Positions 11,890 to 23,630 of a DNA stretch of 64,000 nucleotides are shown here, one piece after another (the first letter of the stretch is position 1; every line of letters begins with the position of its first letter). Position numbers and translations under genes: made by a program. The DNA lies in NCBI GenBank assembly GCA_031769625.1, contig JAUIMM010000689.1:2966001-3030000 (forward strand), given 5' to 3'. The DNA is from Taudactylus pleione (lineage: Eukaryota > Chordata > Amphibia > Anura > Myobatrachidae). The notes below the pieces were generated by a model that did not search any database, was not told the origin of the DNA, and was given only the letters and a program-made list of their open reading frames with translations.

Positions 11890-12330
11890 TCCCTCAAAGA
11901 CCTACAGATACTCATATCTGCCTTGCACCCATCCTCAAGAATCTCTCACTCAACCCAGACTCACTCTCTAACTACTGCCCAATCTCTCTTCTCCCTTTTT
12001 CTCCAAGCTCCTTGAGTAGATTGTTTATCTCTGACTCACCTCTATTTCCACTCCCTTCTTAACCCTCCACTATTCTTAAACTGCCCTCACTAAGGTCACC
12101 TGTGGCCTTCTCAACTGCTAAAGTTGAAGGTCACTTCTCCATTATCAGTCTTCTCGACCTATGTGCAGCCTTTGACACTGCTGATGACCTGCTTCTGCTT
12201 CAATCGATCTCTACGAGTCAGCACTCTCACAGAACAACTTTTAGTTGAACTGATCATTCCTGTCACCCAAACAACCATTTTGTGTTTGCCTGCATTATTA
12301 TTATTATTATTAATCTTATGATGCAACATG
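11890..12330 (+). pseudogene. L2-like LINE reverse transcriptase fragment
   Basis: The translation gives LNPDSLSNYCPISLLPF (LINE RT region 2, normally SNYRPISLLP) and in another frame LLDLCAAFDTADD, which matches the LINE motif A LLDLSAAFDTVDH. Frame changes and a missing YADD box mark it as dead. It shares the plus orientation with the tail at 11100 but lies downstream, so the two are not a simple single insertion. Confidence 0.7.
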
Positions 12331-12806
12331 ATCTTATGACCCTCTCAAACACTCCTATAAGTTGCTCTGGCACATCATAAGTGCTGTGACCTGCCAACTA
12401 GCAGCATTGTGGAAGTAACATTTGGTTTGTGTCTTTCTAACCATGGACTGAAGTTCAGCTGTACTCACACTACTGTAAGATCTTGTTATTATGCTTATGC
12501 TCAACTCAATAAGAGACTGATTGGGATAATGAGAATGCTTCAAAACATATAAATGAATAAAATGTATTAGGATGCGGTTTTGTCAAGCTGTCTGCCTATA
12601 TTGTGAAAAACAGTTACCTAGACAATTAGGGAGTGCATGGCATTTTACAATGTGTGTTAATGTATTTACCACTTGTAGTATTTTCAAGCCTTGTATGTGA
12701 GAAGCTGCTATAGAGTTAAAAGAATGTTAGAATTTCATTACATTCTTTAGCCCTTTAATTTCCATGCAGCCTTCGGACAAGACACGAGATGCGTTTAAAA
12801 TACAGA
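12331..12806. other. PGAP1 intron, unclassified
   Basis: AT-rich with no recognised ends or coding content. Confidence 0.4.
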
Positions 12807-13131
12807 CAGAGGGGATTCCAGCAGTCATAATCCGGATGCCTGCACCCCAACCGCCAGAATCCCTAAGGTAAGTAGCGGGGTTAGGGGGGAGAGTAAGCAT
12901 TAGGCACTAGGTGGAGGGTTAGGGGTTGGCACTAAGGGGGGAGAGTTAGGTTTAGGGTGCTGAGAGGGGGAAATTAGATTTAGGCACTAGGGTAGAGGTT
13001 AGGGTAGGGATAGGGGGATGGTTAGGATACCGACCGACAAAGTGTCGCTATTCTAACCCTGTCTGGATGCAGGAGTCGGGATTTTGACCGCCCGGCTCCC
13101 GATCGCCGGCATACCGTACCCATCCCACAAG
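12807..13131. mobile_element. MITE with internal telomere-like minisatellite
   Basis: The outer parts are gattccagcagtcataatccggatgc and, at the other end, gatcgccggcataccgtaccc. Between them lie degenerate repeats of gggttaggcactagg, related to TTAGGG. A second copy with the same internal repeat and the shared gtaagta/gatcggga block lies inside the DIRS copy at 58440-58885. Confidence 0.55.
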
Positions 13132-13436
13132 ACACATTGTAGCATTTTTGCTATGTGCTAGTTGAACTAGAATATCAAAGTGCATTTACAATTTTTGTTA
13201 TTATGACATGACTTTCTTTGGTAGCGTTTAAAATGAAAAGCTAACTTAGATGTAAACAGCAAAATACTACTTTCTATATTTAAGGCTTGTAAGCGTGTGT
13301 GTGTGTTTTCTATACATTACTTATTATAGTGTCCTCCAGTATGTCAAAATACCTTTTGGGAGGGGGGGGTGGGGAGGGGGAGCCACATATATTTTGCAGT
13401 AAATTTCTTGTTTGCTGTAACTGGACATGACATACT
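13132..13436. other. PGAP1 intron with a G-rich tract at 13359-13382
   Basis: A short (GT)n tract lies near 13296, and there is a G-rich run (ggaggggggggtggggagggg). Nothing else is recognised. Confidence 0.5.
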
Positions 13437-14717
13437 GGGCCTGATTCAGAGCCGGACGCTCTGAACGAGCGCCCGCTCTGAATCAGGGCGTTTTTTGTTT
13501 TTATTTTGTGCGGCCTCCTGGACGCTCGCATAGCTGTGGATTACCACCCACAGCTTATGCAAGCGTCCATGATGATGGTGGCGATGGTCAAGACCATCGC
13601 CACCATCGGGCTTGCGACGAGACCCTTGCGGTAGGGTCTCGTTGCCGCAAGCCCTGGAGTGATTTTGGCTCTGCAAACAAAGAGTATGGTGGTCGCTCAC
13701 ATCAACTTAATGACATTGCACAGGTGCTTGTAAAGGGCGGGGTTAACACTGAACTGCAGCAAAATCAACAAAAATACTTGAATCCTACAAAATAATAGAA
13801 TAGTCCGAATAGTGCCATTAGGAGGTTTCTGGGGTACATTCTAGGTGAGTCTGCTCTCAGCTTATACATGTACTGTTATTATGCAGTACATTCATTTGTA
13901 ATTATATGACCCAGAGTGGGTGCTACTATTAGGTAGCAACAATTATTTTGGGGTGAGCGTTTGGGCGTGGGGCCCCCGAAGTTGCTCTGGCTGGGCCTTT
14001 TTTCAGGGCATCACCACTTAATTCACATAGATATTTTTTATCACCTTTCTATTTGTTTGTCTATTATTTATGTAATTTTAACCCCTTACCATTAACACTT
14101 ATTGATTTATCTTTACACAACTATACTTTACACTTCACTTTCACCTTTTTTCCCTTTTTCGTGTGATGCCCTGGGGATAGTCCTTGGCTGGATTCTTTTG
14201 GGGTTCCCTGCGTCTCGGACGTGAACCCCATAATGTTAGGGACGCTGGTATAGAGGAGCCTTGACGTTGGCCCAGCGCTTATTCATATATTTGCAAATGT
14301 ATGTAACCAATACCTCTGAATTTCTATTATTATGTAGGATTCAAGTATTTTTGTTGATTTTGCTGCAGTGTGCTGGAGGGAAAATACCTTTTTTTTCTGT
14401 AGTTCAGTGAATTTGGGTCTATCAGAGCCAAACTCACTCCCACTGACATCACTAGTGATGTCAGTGGGGCCGGCCCCAAACGGTAGGCGTTCCATGGGAA
14501 CGCCTCCGTCAGGGCAGCCACGCCCCCGGCACGCCCACCAAAGGGGGCATGCTGTCACTCACCATCGACAGCACGCCCCCTTTGGTGCGAGACCTGGAGC
14601 GACGGCTTCCCCGTCGCTCGCCGGGTCTCGCGCATGCGCACGACGGAGCTCCCTCCATCGTGCGCATGCACACTCGGGCACCATCGACCCGCTTGCGAGC
14701 GGGTCTGAATGAGACCC
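13437..14717. mobile_element. Hairpin-string element, copy 1, split by a nested insertion
   Basis: Ends GGGCCTGATTCAGAG and GGTCTGAATGAGACCC, with ACT duplicated on both flanks (13434-13436, 14718-14720). It holds the family's hairpins in order, including gatggtggcgatggtc...gaccatcgccaccatc, cactgacatcactagtgatg and gggggcatgctgtc...gacagcacgccccc. It is interrupted at 13673-14405 by another repeat flanked by an imperfect 15-bp duplication. Confidence 0.75.
13673..14405. mobile_element. Unclassified element nested inside hairpin element copy 1
   Basis: Flanked by AGTGATTTTGGCTCT on the left and AGTGAATTTGGGTCT on the right (13658-13672 and 14406-14420), a likely 15-bp target duplication with two later changes. 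Carries an inverted repeat of about 50 bp (gcagcaaaatcaacaaaaat at about 13757 and its complement near 14350). A long duplication suggests retrotransposition, but no RT or tail is visible. Confidence 0.5.
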
Positions 14718-15964
14718 ACTGTACCATCTCCACTTAAATCTGAAAGAGGTACTGTAACACTTTTTTTTATTGTACAAGAGTTAGTCAGTCTTTTCATATC
14801 CAGTAGCTCTCTCTTTTGCTACGTACATTCAATATAACACGTGACAAAGTAGCTCCAGGTGTATAGTTACGTGTAGACTAGGTCATCATCAGGTTTTGTG
14901 GATTAGAAACTCTCTTGAGATTCATAGAAGGAAAATGTGGGTAGTGGGTCACATTCTTTAGCCTGGTTGTTACACATTGTACCTTCATATGTTAAACTAT
15001 TTTTGTTAATAATTGGCAAGATATTTCTCAAGTCTTTAGAACAGTCTTGCTGCAATGGCTTTTGGATGACAGGGATCAAGGCACTACTACAAAAAACATA
15101 TTGGTTAGTAAAATCTGTAGATAATGACAGAAGTAGTATGGGCTAATTGGAAACAGGCTTCACAAGGAGTTTTACCGGTGGGCTGCTTGGTGCAATTGAT
15201 ATCTTTTTTTGTACTGCACCTGGTCCTTGAGGTCTGGACTGCCAGGACAAATATACGCTTCAGAGTGTCCATCCCCTCGAAGGCCACCTTAATACATGAG
15301 CAGAGTGTATGTGACCAGGGCTGATTTGTCCTTCTCCATTCTCCTCCTCTGCCCCCAGTGGCCTCACCGTATTTGCTAATGTAAGCCTAAAATTTAGCAT
15401 TATTTGGTTTACATGAGAATTCCGTGGGAGTGGAGTTCGGGTGACTTTCATGCAGGATGAAGGATATCATGAAGGATACTACTGTCATTTAAAAAATCTA
15501 CCTGGCTTTCCACCTATTCACATTGATTGTGATATTGAATTTTAGTATTCATTTTTGATAACAATTTTTGTTGTTTTCTCCACTATCATTGCGAATCATT
15601 GGTTCAAATAAGAGACATTTGCATTTTGAGGTTATCAAGAAACCCACAGATACATACATAATCAGCAGGAATAGGAGTGGCGCAAGGTTATGTTACTTAA
15701 TTTTTTTTCAATTTTAAGTGGGATATGAATCTGGGGGTCTTGTGATTACAAAGGTACCTGTGCCAGCCCAGCTGTGATGGAACTGAAAGTTCCAACACAC
15801 TTTGTCAACAGTATGTACTGGATGTGCAGTTCTCTGCAGCTGGAGTGCCCCTAAACAATCAAATGCACTGAAATCATCTCATCGTTACAGTAGTGTTTAT
15901 ATGCGATACCCTGACAATTTAGCAGTTTCTTGTCAATTTACTTTTGCAACTACTTGTCCATTCA
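14718..15964. other. PGAP1 intron, unclassified
   Basis: About 1.2 kb without recognised repeats, ends or coding content. Confidence 0.4.
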
Positions 15965-16213
15965 CATCAGTGCCTGCCCCAGCAGAGCTTACAATCTATA
16001 TTCCCTACCACATGCTCACACACATATACACACTAGGATTAACTTGTTGTTGGGGGCCAATTAACCTACCAGTATATTTTTGGAGTGTGGGAGGAAACCA
16101 CGCAAGCACAGGGAGAATATACAAACTTCACACAGGGCCGTAGTGGTAAGCGAACCCTCCTCCTCAGTGCTGTGAGGCAGTAATGCTAACCATTACACAA
16201 TTTGTGCTGCCCA
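15965..16213 (-). mobile_element. tRNA-derived SINE, reverse orientation
   Basis: Reverse complement of the SINE at 46130-46470. It contains the head with agcattactgcctcacagc, the body ccacactccaaaaatatactggt and the beginning of the L2-like tail. The B-box region is degraded compared with the plus copy. Confidence 0.75.
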
Positions 16214-16927
16214 CAGGTTAAATGTATTGTTAGAAATCAGGTCACATAACTAAAGAAAGCTACATAGACTGATCAGTGGTGAACTTCCCATGCCTAGGAG
16301 TGCCATTTGTTGGGGATGACGCTCAAATGTTTATTCAATTACTGTCAATCCAAAATTTCCCCATAATATTTCCACTGTAACGTACCATACCCCATGTACA
16401 GTGGAGTGCGGACAGGTAGAACATGCTTACAATATGGCACAGTGGAAACAGTTTGTAATTACAGAGAAATAGATGAACAAATCAGTATGCATCCAGGTCA
16501 GAAGGTTGGTCAATCAGAAGGCAGGCCTGGACGGTGCCTGCCCAGTTATCAGAGACATGGTAAAGAGGAAATAATTGTTTATGTACTGGGAAATATCAGA
16601 CTAAAAGACTGCCACCAGATAACTGTTTTTTTTACAGTTAGTGACAATAATAAAACAAGCAACTGAGTTCAGTTCATTTCAGATGAAAGGTCATAGCTCA
16701 TGTCTTGTTTTATAATTTTTTACACTGTCATTTCAACAATTTTGGGCTTATAACCTAATGGAGCATACACACGGTCAGATTTATCTTCAGTGAATGAAAG
16801 ATCTGCACAGAATAGGTGATATATTTCCAATCCCTATTATTGATGAGTATATATTTCTCCAATTGTTCAAAATATATTGATAATCTATCTACATACTTGG
16901 GATGTGGTGCTACCAAACTCATAAATT
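16214..16927. other. PGAP1 intron; orphan Harbinger-like terminal repeat at 16759
   Basis: tggagcatacacacggtcag at 16759 is identical in design to the Harbinger terminal repeats at 26296 and 35602 and is preceded by TAA. The partner end may be at 25325. The remainder shows no recognised features. Confidence 0.45.
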
Positions 16928-17608
16928 GTGTCAAAGAACAAGAAAGAAGAAAAGATGAGTCGTTTTGGTGCACTCTGGGAAATGATTCACCGTAATGATG
17001 AAATAGTAATTCTGGAATATCTTATATAATAAAATATAACTTTTATTAATAATGTTCTAAAAAGAAATGTTTGAAATAAATGAACAGGCAAAATAATTAA
17101 AAACTATATATTGAGAGTGAATAAAGTATAGAAAAGTGAAATAAAATAAGTAGCTGTGACCAGGTGTGTGTGTGTGCATTCATTAATCAAAACCTGTTAT
17201 TGGTCGTGGATATTCTCAAATTGAGAAAAGAGAGGAAAAGTCTAAATCTAATATGATATATTGATATATAGTGGGGTAAGTATCCGAGTTATTGCATCAT
17301 ATAATATCACTTGAGTCCAATAGGCAGCAACTCAAGAGACAAAATGATTACCCCTAGTGTAGTATATTCCTTTCTGTCGGATGCCGAAATAAAATTAATG
17401 TTGATTCAATGGAATCAGTTATTGAAGGGCTTTATCATGAAAAAATCACTGTCTAGTAATATTTATCTTTCTTTTCTTCTACTGTATTTTGTTTGTCCTT
17501 GTATTGTAATAGTTGGTTTCTCTCCACATTTTTGAATTTATTGAATGCTAGGTCTATTGTGGTTATGTTGTACCTTTTTTCCTCTAATTGTGCTTTTAAT
17601 TTCTGTCC

Positions 17609-20095
17609 TTGTTCTATGTAATCACCTACTCTCGAACAATTCCTTTTTATTCTTTGGAACTGGCTGACCGGAATACTGTTAAACCAACCAAACAGACCCA
17701 TAAAAAGAAAACTAGAAGGGGATACAGAGGAGGAAAGAAATACCAAAAGACATCACTCAAAACAAGAACACATAAGGGACAGGGCATATTCAACTTGAGC
17801 AGCATGGAGCTCACCAAAGAACACATATCAGTTCTGGACAAAGGCCTAAAATTCGCTCCAACTACCAAACCAAATAAGTTTAACACTTATTTGGATATAC
17901 ATAGGTTTACTAGAAAACTGACCCTAAAAAATTTTTTTCAGAAGGCTCCATCAATTCAACATGTACCAATATCTGATATGTATCGACACACCGACTTTAA
18001 ACCTCAATCACGTTTTTACCCCACATACATAGCAGGACACCATATAAATACTTTTACCAGTTTATTGGAAAGAGATCTTTATTCACTTAGTGACAACAAG
18101 CTTAAACAAAAACAATTGAATATAACAAAGAAAGAAAATGAGGCACTACAAGATCTTAAGAACAATCGGGAGATAATCATTAAACCAGCAGATAAGGGAG
18201 GGGGTATAGTGATTTTGGACAAAAACACTTACCATACAGAGGCTATGAGAATAATACAGGATACTACAACTTACAAACACCTCAAACAAGATCCCACACA
18301 AGAGTTTCAGGAACAGTTAAGAAAACATCTTAAAGAAGGCTTGAACAAAGGGATCCTTACTATTAAGGAATTTGAATTCTTAGATACACCCCACCCTGTA
18401 ATCCCGGTATTTTATTATTTGCCTAAATTGCACAAGGATCCACTTAATCCTCCGGGTAGACCCATCATTTCGGGTATAAGATCTATGTCATCCAACTTGT
18501 CACAGTATGTGGATAGTTTCTTACAACCGTACGTAAAAACACAGAAATCATATATAAGAGACACTATCGACATCCTATGCAAATTGAAAAACATTAAGTG
18601 GCAAGGGGACTACTGGTTAGGCACCAGTGATGTGACCTCCTTATATTCAGTCATTGAACACTCATTGGGGATACAGAGCGCTAAAAACTTCCTTGACCAT
18701 GATCCGTCAATGACACCAGAACAGGGTGACTTTATTACCAGTAGCATTATGTACATACTTACACACAACTATTTGTGGTACGATGGCGAGTTTTATTTGC
18801 AGGTGACTGGGACCGCTATGGGGACGAGGTTTGCGCCGAGCTACGCGAATCTGTTTATGAGTCATTGGGAGGACCAGTACATATGGGCTAATCGCGAGCT
18901 CGACGCAAACCTCGTCCTCTGGACCAGATACATAGATGATGTCTTCTTCATCTGGCAAGGAGATGAGGCATCATTGCAGCTATTCACCAATTACATTAAC
19001 AAAAATAATCATAACCTCCAATTCACCACCAATTTCAGTAAAACACAAGTAACGTTTCTTGACCTTAACATCATTATTGCAGATAATCAGATCCACACCA
19101 ATACCCACCATAAACCCGTAGATGTAAATAGTTTTATATTGGCTACTAGTGGACACCACCCAGACTGGTTAAACAGTATTCCGGTCAGCCAGTTCCAAAG
19201 AATAAAAAGGAATTGTTCGAGAGTAGGTGATTACATAGAACAAGGACAGAAATTAAAAGCACAATTAGAGGAAAAAAGGTACAACATAACCACAATAGAC
19301 CTAGCATTCAATAAATTCAAAAATGTGGAGAGAAACCAACTATTACAATACAAGGACAAACAAAATACAGTAGAAGAAAAGAAAGATATATATTTTGTTA
19401 CGGATTATAGTAGCCAAGCCAATTGTGTTAGAAAGATCATTAATAAACACTGGCCAATATTATTTCAGGACCATACTCTAGCTGAAGTACTACCAAAGGC
19501 CCCCAAAGTGGTATTCCGAAAAGCAGCAGACCTCAAAACAAGATTGGTCAGTAATCACATAGCCACAACCAAACCCACGCAAGCCACTCTTACAAGCTTA
19601 TGGGGCAACCAGAAGGAAGCTACGAAAGGAGGTTTCTATTTTTGTGGACAATGCTCAGCGTGTACCACTACAGGAAAAAGGGCCACGAAACCTATACGCA
19701 CTATCATTTCGACATCTAATGGTTTTAAATGGACCATTAGGAACAACATGACCTGCTTTAGTAAGGGAATTATTTATCTATTAGAATGCCCCTGCAAAAA
19801 ACAATATATAGGACGCACCATTCGCCCTCTAAAAATAAGATTGAGTGAACATATACGGAACATTAAGGCTGGATGCGAAGAGCACCCAATCTCCCTACAT
19901 TTCAAACAATACCATAACTCAGACCCCACGGGAATAGATTTTGCAGCATTAAAACTAGTAACACCGAATTGGAGGGGGGGTGACCGCATCAAACAGATTA
20001 ACAGAGAAGAATTGAGGGCTATGATCACCATGGATACTTTGACCCCCAAAGGTCTAAATATAGATAACGAGGTGAGGTCTATCATATGTGACTGA
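17609..20095 (+). CDS. Penelope-like reverse transcriptase with GIY-YIG endonuclease, open frame
   Basis: 828 codons without a stop. The first ~25 residues come from the inverted 5' segment, so the native protein starts later or upstream sequence is lost. The order is a basic N-terminus (KKKTRRGYRGGKK), ADKGGGIVIL near residue 194, PGRPIISG near 283, motif A TSDVTSLYS near 339, motif B TAMGTRFAPSYANLFM near 401 and motif C RYIDDVFF with catalytic aspartates near 443. A CGQCSAC cluster near 679 and a GIY-YIG domain (GIIYLLECPCKKQYIG) near 720 follow. PLEs use the RT for target-primed synthesis and the GIY-YIG nuclease to cut DNA. All catalytic motifs look intact. Whether it is expressed is unknown. 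Confidence 0.9.
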   Translation: MFYVITYSRTIPFYSLELADRNTVKPTKQTHKKKTRRGYRGGKKYQKTSLKTRTHKGQGIFNLSSMELTKEHISVLDKGLKFAPTTKPNKFNTYLDIHRFTRKLTLKNFFQKAPSIQHVPISDMYRHTDFKPQSRFYPTYIAGHHINTFTSLLERDLYSLSDNKLKQKQLNITKKENEALQDLKNNREIIIKPADKGGGIVILDKNTYHTEAMRIIQDTTTYKHLKQDPTQEFQEQLRKHLKEGLNKGILTIKEFEFLDTPHPVIPVFYYLPKLHKDPLNPPGRPIISGIRSMSSNLSQYVDSFLQPYVKTQKSYIRDTIDILCKLKNIKWQGDYWLGTSDVTSLYSVIEHSLGIQSAKNFLDHDPSMTPEQGDFITSSIMYILTHNYLWYDGEFYLQVTGTAMGTRFAPSYANLFMSHWEDQYIWANRELDANLVLWTRYIDDVFFIWQGDEASLQLFTNYINKNNHNLQFTTNFSKTQVTFLDLNIIIADNQIHTNTHHKPVDVNSFILATSGHHPDWLNSIPVSQFQRIKRNCSRVGDYIEQGQKLKAQLEEKRYNITTIDLAFNKFKNVERNQLLQYKDKQNTVEEKKDIYFVTDYSSQANCVRKIINKHWPILFQDHTLAEVLPKAPKVVFRKAADLKTRLVSNHIATTKPTQATLTSLWGNQKEATKGGFYFCGQCSACTTTGKRATKPIRTIISTSNGFKWTIRNNMTCFSKGIIYLLECPCKKQYIGRTIRPLKIRLSEHIRNIKAGCEEHPISLHFKQYHNSDPTGIDFAALKLVTPNWRGGDRIKQINREELRAMITMDTLTPKGLNIDNEVRSIICD

Positions 20096-21557
20096 TTACA
20101 TGTCACAATACATCTTGTAATAATCTTGAACAATCCTCTGCACACCTAGTTACTTATAGGTACCTGTTGTCCATACATCAATTCCATTCACCTTTTACGA
20201 AGACAAACAACATTCTTCCAAAACACCTATTTGCCAGGATTGACACCAACAGAAGGGGAACACTAGACCCAGCATGTGACTAGAAGCAGAGGTGAAGCGC
20301 ATTTAAGAGCCACTGACAGCTAATGTATGAGGCCACCATTAGGGAAAATATTTGCATTTTAACAGTGAGATGTCTAGCAAACGAGATTTGCAGATTTACT
20401 ATTAAGTACAATGATTGACATATATGATACCAATCCGAGAGACTAACGAGAACCAATCATGATGAGAGGCGGGGGTTCGCTACACATGATATACCCTGCC
20501 TACCCTACACTTATCACTTATACTCCCAGAGGAAGACCACAAAGTGGTCGAAACGCGTTGGAGGACATTATACCCGCATATTCCATGGTTAGACCTATCC
20601 AGCAATAGATTTTACACTGAGACCTGAGACCGAACTTGAGCCGATCACGTGACCGGCGAGCTACACGTGACACAGCAAACACACCACCCGGAAGTATCAG
20701 GGAACTGAGGACGCCGCACGCAAAGCAGGAAGAGGAGACTGAGCACGGGAGGAGAAGGGATCCAGCCACACGCAGCATCAGGACAGGTGAGTCTCCGTAC
20801 GGAGGGGGACGCGGGCAGTGATCGGGCACGGTTGACTCCAGCTTTTTCCCCTCCAGTGACAGGGGACCACCAGGGTTAGCATCCTGAGTGTGGGATAGGT
20901 CTTTGGTTAGATACATCACCCGCTCGGGAACTAGCCGATGGGACCCAGTCCGGAGTCCCTGCACTGACCTACTGTGTGGTATTTTCTCCTACCCGGGCAG
21001 AAGACCAAGCACACCTGCAATAAGTTATTTCTACTTTATTATTGACTTATTACATAGATCATCTATTTACAACAGTTCACAGCAGCAGATTAATTCACCA
21101 GCGGGACGCCGCTATTGGACATAATTTACTTTCATCCTCGGTCAATAGGGTCTCATTATCATCTACATTGTGCTGACGGACGATCTGAGCACAGAACATT
21201 TGTGGTTGCTACTAGCAACATCATATACCATCATTTGAGTCTGTCCTACGGATTCAGCAGGCGACTTTTTCTTATTGTTTCATGTGATTATATTGCATAA
21301 TTTATAGTAAAGTTTTTTATATCCATAATACCATCTACTTTGATTCACATTTATATGGGCACATCATTTTTGATCTATTTTCATTGATTCCTACGCTATA
21401 CAATATTGTTCCATACCCTCATTGGTTGAGCGCCGATTGTATCCTCCCCTTTTGTGATATACTTTAAGAGGGAAGACACTCCCCCTTTCTTACTATCAGC
21501 AGCTCACCACAAACAACTAGTTAAGAGCCCAGTGCGCAGTGTTGTATTTTTTGTTTG
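20096..21557 (+). other. PLE A 3' region / pseudo-LTR
   Basis: No coding content. Contains the hammerhead-like motif, a GC-richer block (20620-20840) resembling the leader of other PLE pseudo-LTRs, and ends at the 14-bp duplication at 21558. Confidence 0.55.
20526..20563 (+). ncRNA. Hammerhead ribozyme-like motif of PLE A
   Basis: CAGAGGA (consensus CUGANGA, one mismatch), stem II gaccac-aaa-gtggtc, then GAAA followed by cgcgttgg. Hammerheads are known from PLE pseudo-LTRs. The one core change may reduce activity. Confidence 0.5.
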
Positions 21558-21833
21558 CTAGTAATATTTATTATTAGGGCTGATTACTGCCCGATTTTAG
21601 TATCAACCCAAATCAGGTTGGGATCCCTGTAGTTGCTATATATCAGCTAATCTCATAAATATATAGACCAAGAATATTTTATCAGGATAATGATTCCTAA
21701 AGAACCACTCGTTAATTGTAGTCAGTGTATGAACACTGCAATAGGGAGGGTATCATCTGATAATGATTACCAGTGTATTAAGAACTAAGTCTCCCTCTAT
21801 CATGCACTGTACTGATGTTTAAATGTGCATATA

Positions 21834-22383
21834 GGCCCTGATTCAGAGCCGGACGCTCTGACCAGAGCGCTCGCTCTGAATCAGGGCCCACCTCCATTAA
21901 TATGGAGCGTCCTCCTGGACGCTCGTATAGCTGTGGGTCACCACCCACAGCATATACGAGCGTGCAGGATGATGGTCGCGATGGTCTTGACCATCGCGAC
22001 CATCGAAACTGCGAGCAAAAGCCTGCGGTTGAGTTTTTCAACCGCAAGGCCAGGAGTGATTTTGGCTCTATCAGAGCCAAAATCACTCCCACTGACATCA
22101 CTAGTGATGTCAGTGGGGCCGGCTTCAGACGGTAGGCGTTCCCATGGGAACGCCTCCGTCTGGCAGGCACGCCCCTGACACGCCCACCAAAGGGGGCGTG
22201 CTGTCAGTCAACATCGACAGCACGCCCCCTGTGATGAGACACTCCGAGCGAAGGAAAGTCCTTCGCTCGTCGGGTTTCGCGCATGCGCACGACGGAGCTC
22301 CCTCCGTCGTGCGCATGCGCAATGCGGACCATCGACCCACTTGCGATCGGACAGCCGCTCGCGAGTGGGTCTGAATGAGGGCC
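21834..22383 (+). mobile_element. Hairpin-string element, copy 2, in left foldback arm
   Basis: Ends GGCCCTGATTCAGAG and CTGAATGAGGGCC, with ATA duplicated on both sides. The inside is a chain of hairpins: gctctgaccagagc, ctcgtatagctgtggg...cagcatatacgag, gatggtcgcgatggtc and its complement, ttttggctctatcagagcc, tgacatcactagtgatgtca, ggcgttcccatgggaacgcc, gcgtgctgtc...gacagcacgc, gagcgaaggaaagtccttcg, gcatgcgcacgacggagctc and ccacttgcgatcgg. Confidence 0.85.
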
Positions 22384-22891
22384 ATAGTCCAGATTAGCTG
22401 ACTGATTCCACAAATGTGTGATATATATTAATTGGAGGTGACACTGTGAACCCCGCAAACAAAATGGTCTAATAATACAGCTTTGATATAGGTTAGCTGT
22501 CACTAAGATCGCCGCTGAAATTTTGCGGCTCTATTAATTGTTTAGACACACAGTGAAACATAGGGCAAATTTAATAAACAATAGAAAACATTTTTCAACA
22601 GATAGTGTTCACTTTATTAATGATGTAAGTACTGTGTATAAATAATCCGTTTAATCCTCCGTACTGGTAATGTTTAATAAAGCATATGTATCAGTCACCT
22701 AAATGGTTAGTGGAATGAGTGGATAATATCAGGTAATCAGGAATCGTGTTGAAAACTCCCTGCTAGACATATGGAATCATGATAATAGCGCAGTATTGGC
22801 ACACATAGTCTCCTAGGAAAGCTGCTGAAATATAGCGGCTCTAATAAATGTATTGGTATTCTCTGTTCCCTAGTCGGAAATACTACAGCGC

Positions 22892-23121
22892 TAGGTCCCT
22901 AGCGTGCCACGTGTGTGTGTGTGTGAAATTGGAAAAGCCTTCTGTGTAGTAATGCCGATTGTATAACAAAGTTATGCCGATTATGTAACAGTGTTACAAT
23001 ACACCATCAGCGTTTGTAGTGAACTAACAATATTCAATGGTGCCGCATAGTTTAAAAGCACCTCCGAGCAGGGAATAGATAACACAGCCCCTGAATAATC
23101 TTTAGAGCTGCAATATTCGAC
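22892..23121. other. Foldback spacer
   Basis: The loop between the arms. It contains a short (GT)n run (22913-22924) and attgtataacaaag...gattatgtaacagtg partial repeats. No gene seen. Confidence 0.6.
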
Positions 23122-23630
23122 GGCGCTGTAGTATTTCCGACTAGGGAACAGAGAATACCAATACATTTATTAGAGCCGCTATATTTCAGCAGCTTTCCTA
23201 GGAGACTATGTGTGCCAATACTGCGCTATTATCATGATTCCATATGTCTAGCAGGGAGTTTTCAACACGATTCCTGATTACCTGATATTATCCACTCATT
23301 CCACTAACCATTTAGGTGACTGATACATATGCTTTATTAAACATTACCAGTACGGAGGATTAAAGGGATTATTTATACACAGTACTTACATCATTAATAA
23401 AGTGAACACTATCTGTTGAAAAATGTTTTCTATTGTTTATTAAATTTGCCCTATGTTTCACTGTGTGTCTAAACAATTAATAGAGCCGCAAAATTTCAGC
23501 GGCGATCTTAGAGACAGCTAACCTATATCAAAGCTGTATTATTAGACCATTTTGTTTGCGGGGTTCACAGTGTCACTTCCAATTAATATATATCACACAT
23601 TTGTGGAATCAGTCAGCTAATCTGGACTAT

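Larger units (their letters stand above)
17467..21557 (+). mobile_element. Penelope-like element A, inserted in the left foldback arm
   Basis: Flanked by a perfect 14-bp duplication, ctagtaatatttat (17453-17466 and 21558-21571). The empty site survives almost unchanged in the right arm near 24497. The first 220 bp (17467-17685) are an inverted copy of the internal region 19167-19392, followed by the forward element with one long ORF and a 1.46-kb 3' region containing a hammerhead-like motif near 20526. An inverted 5' piece is typical of PLE insertions. Confidence 0.88.
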
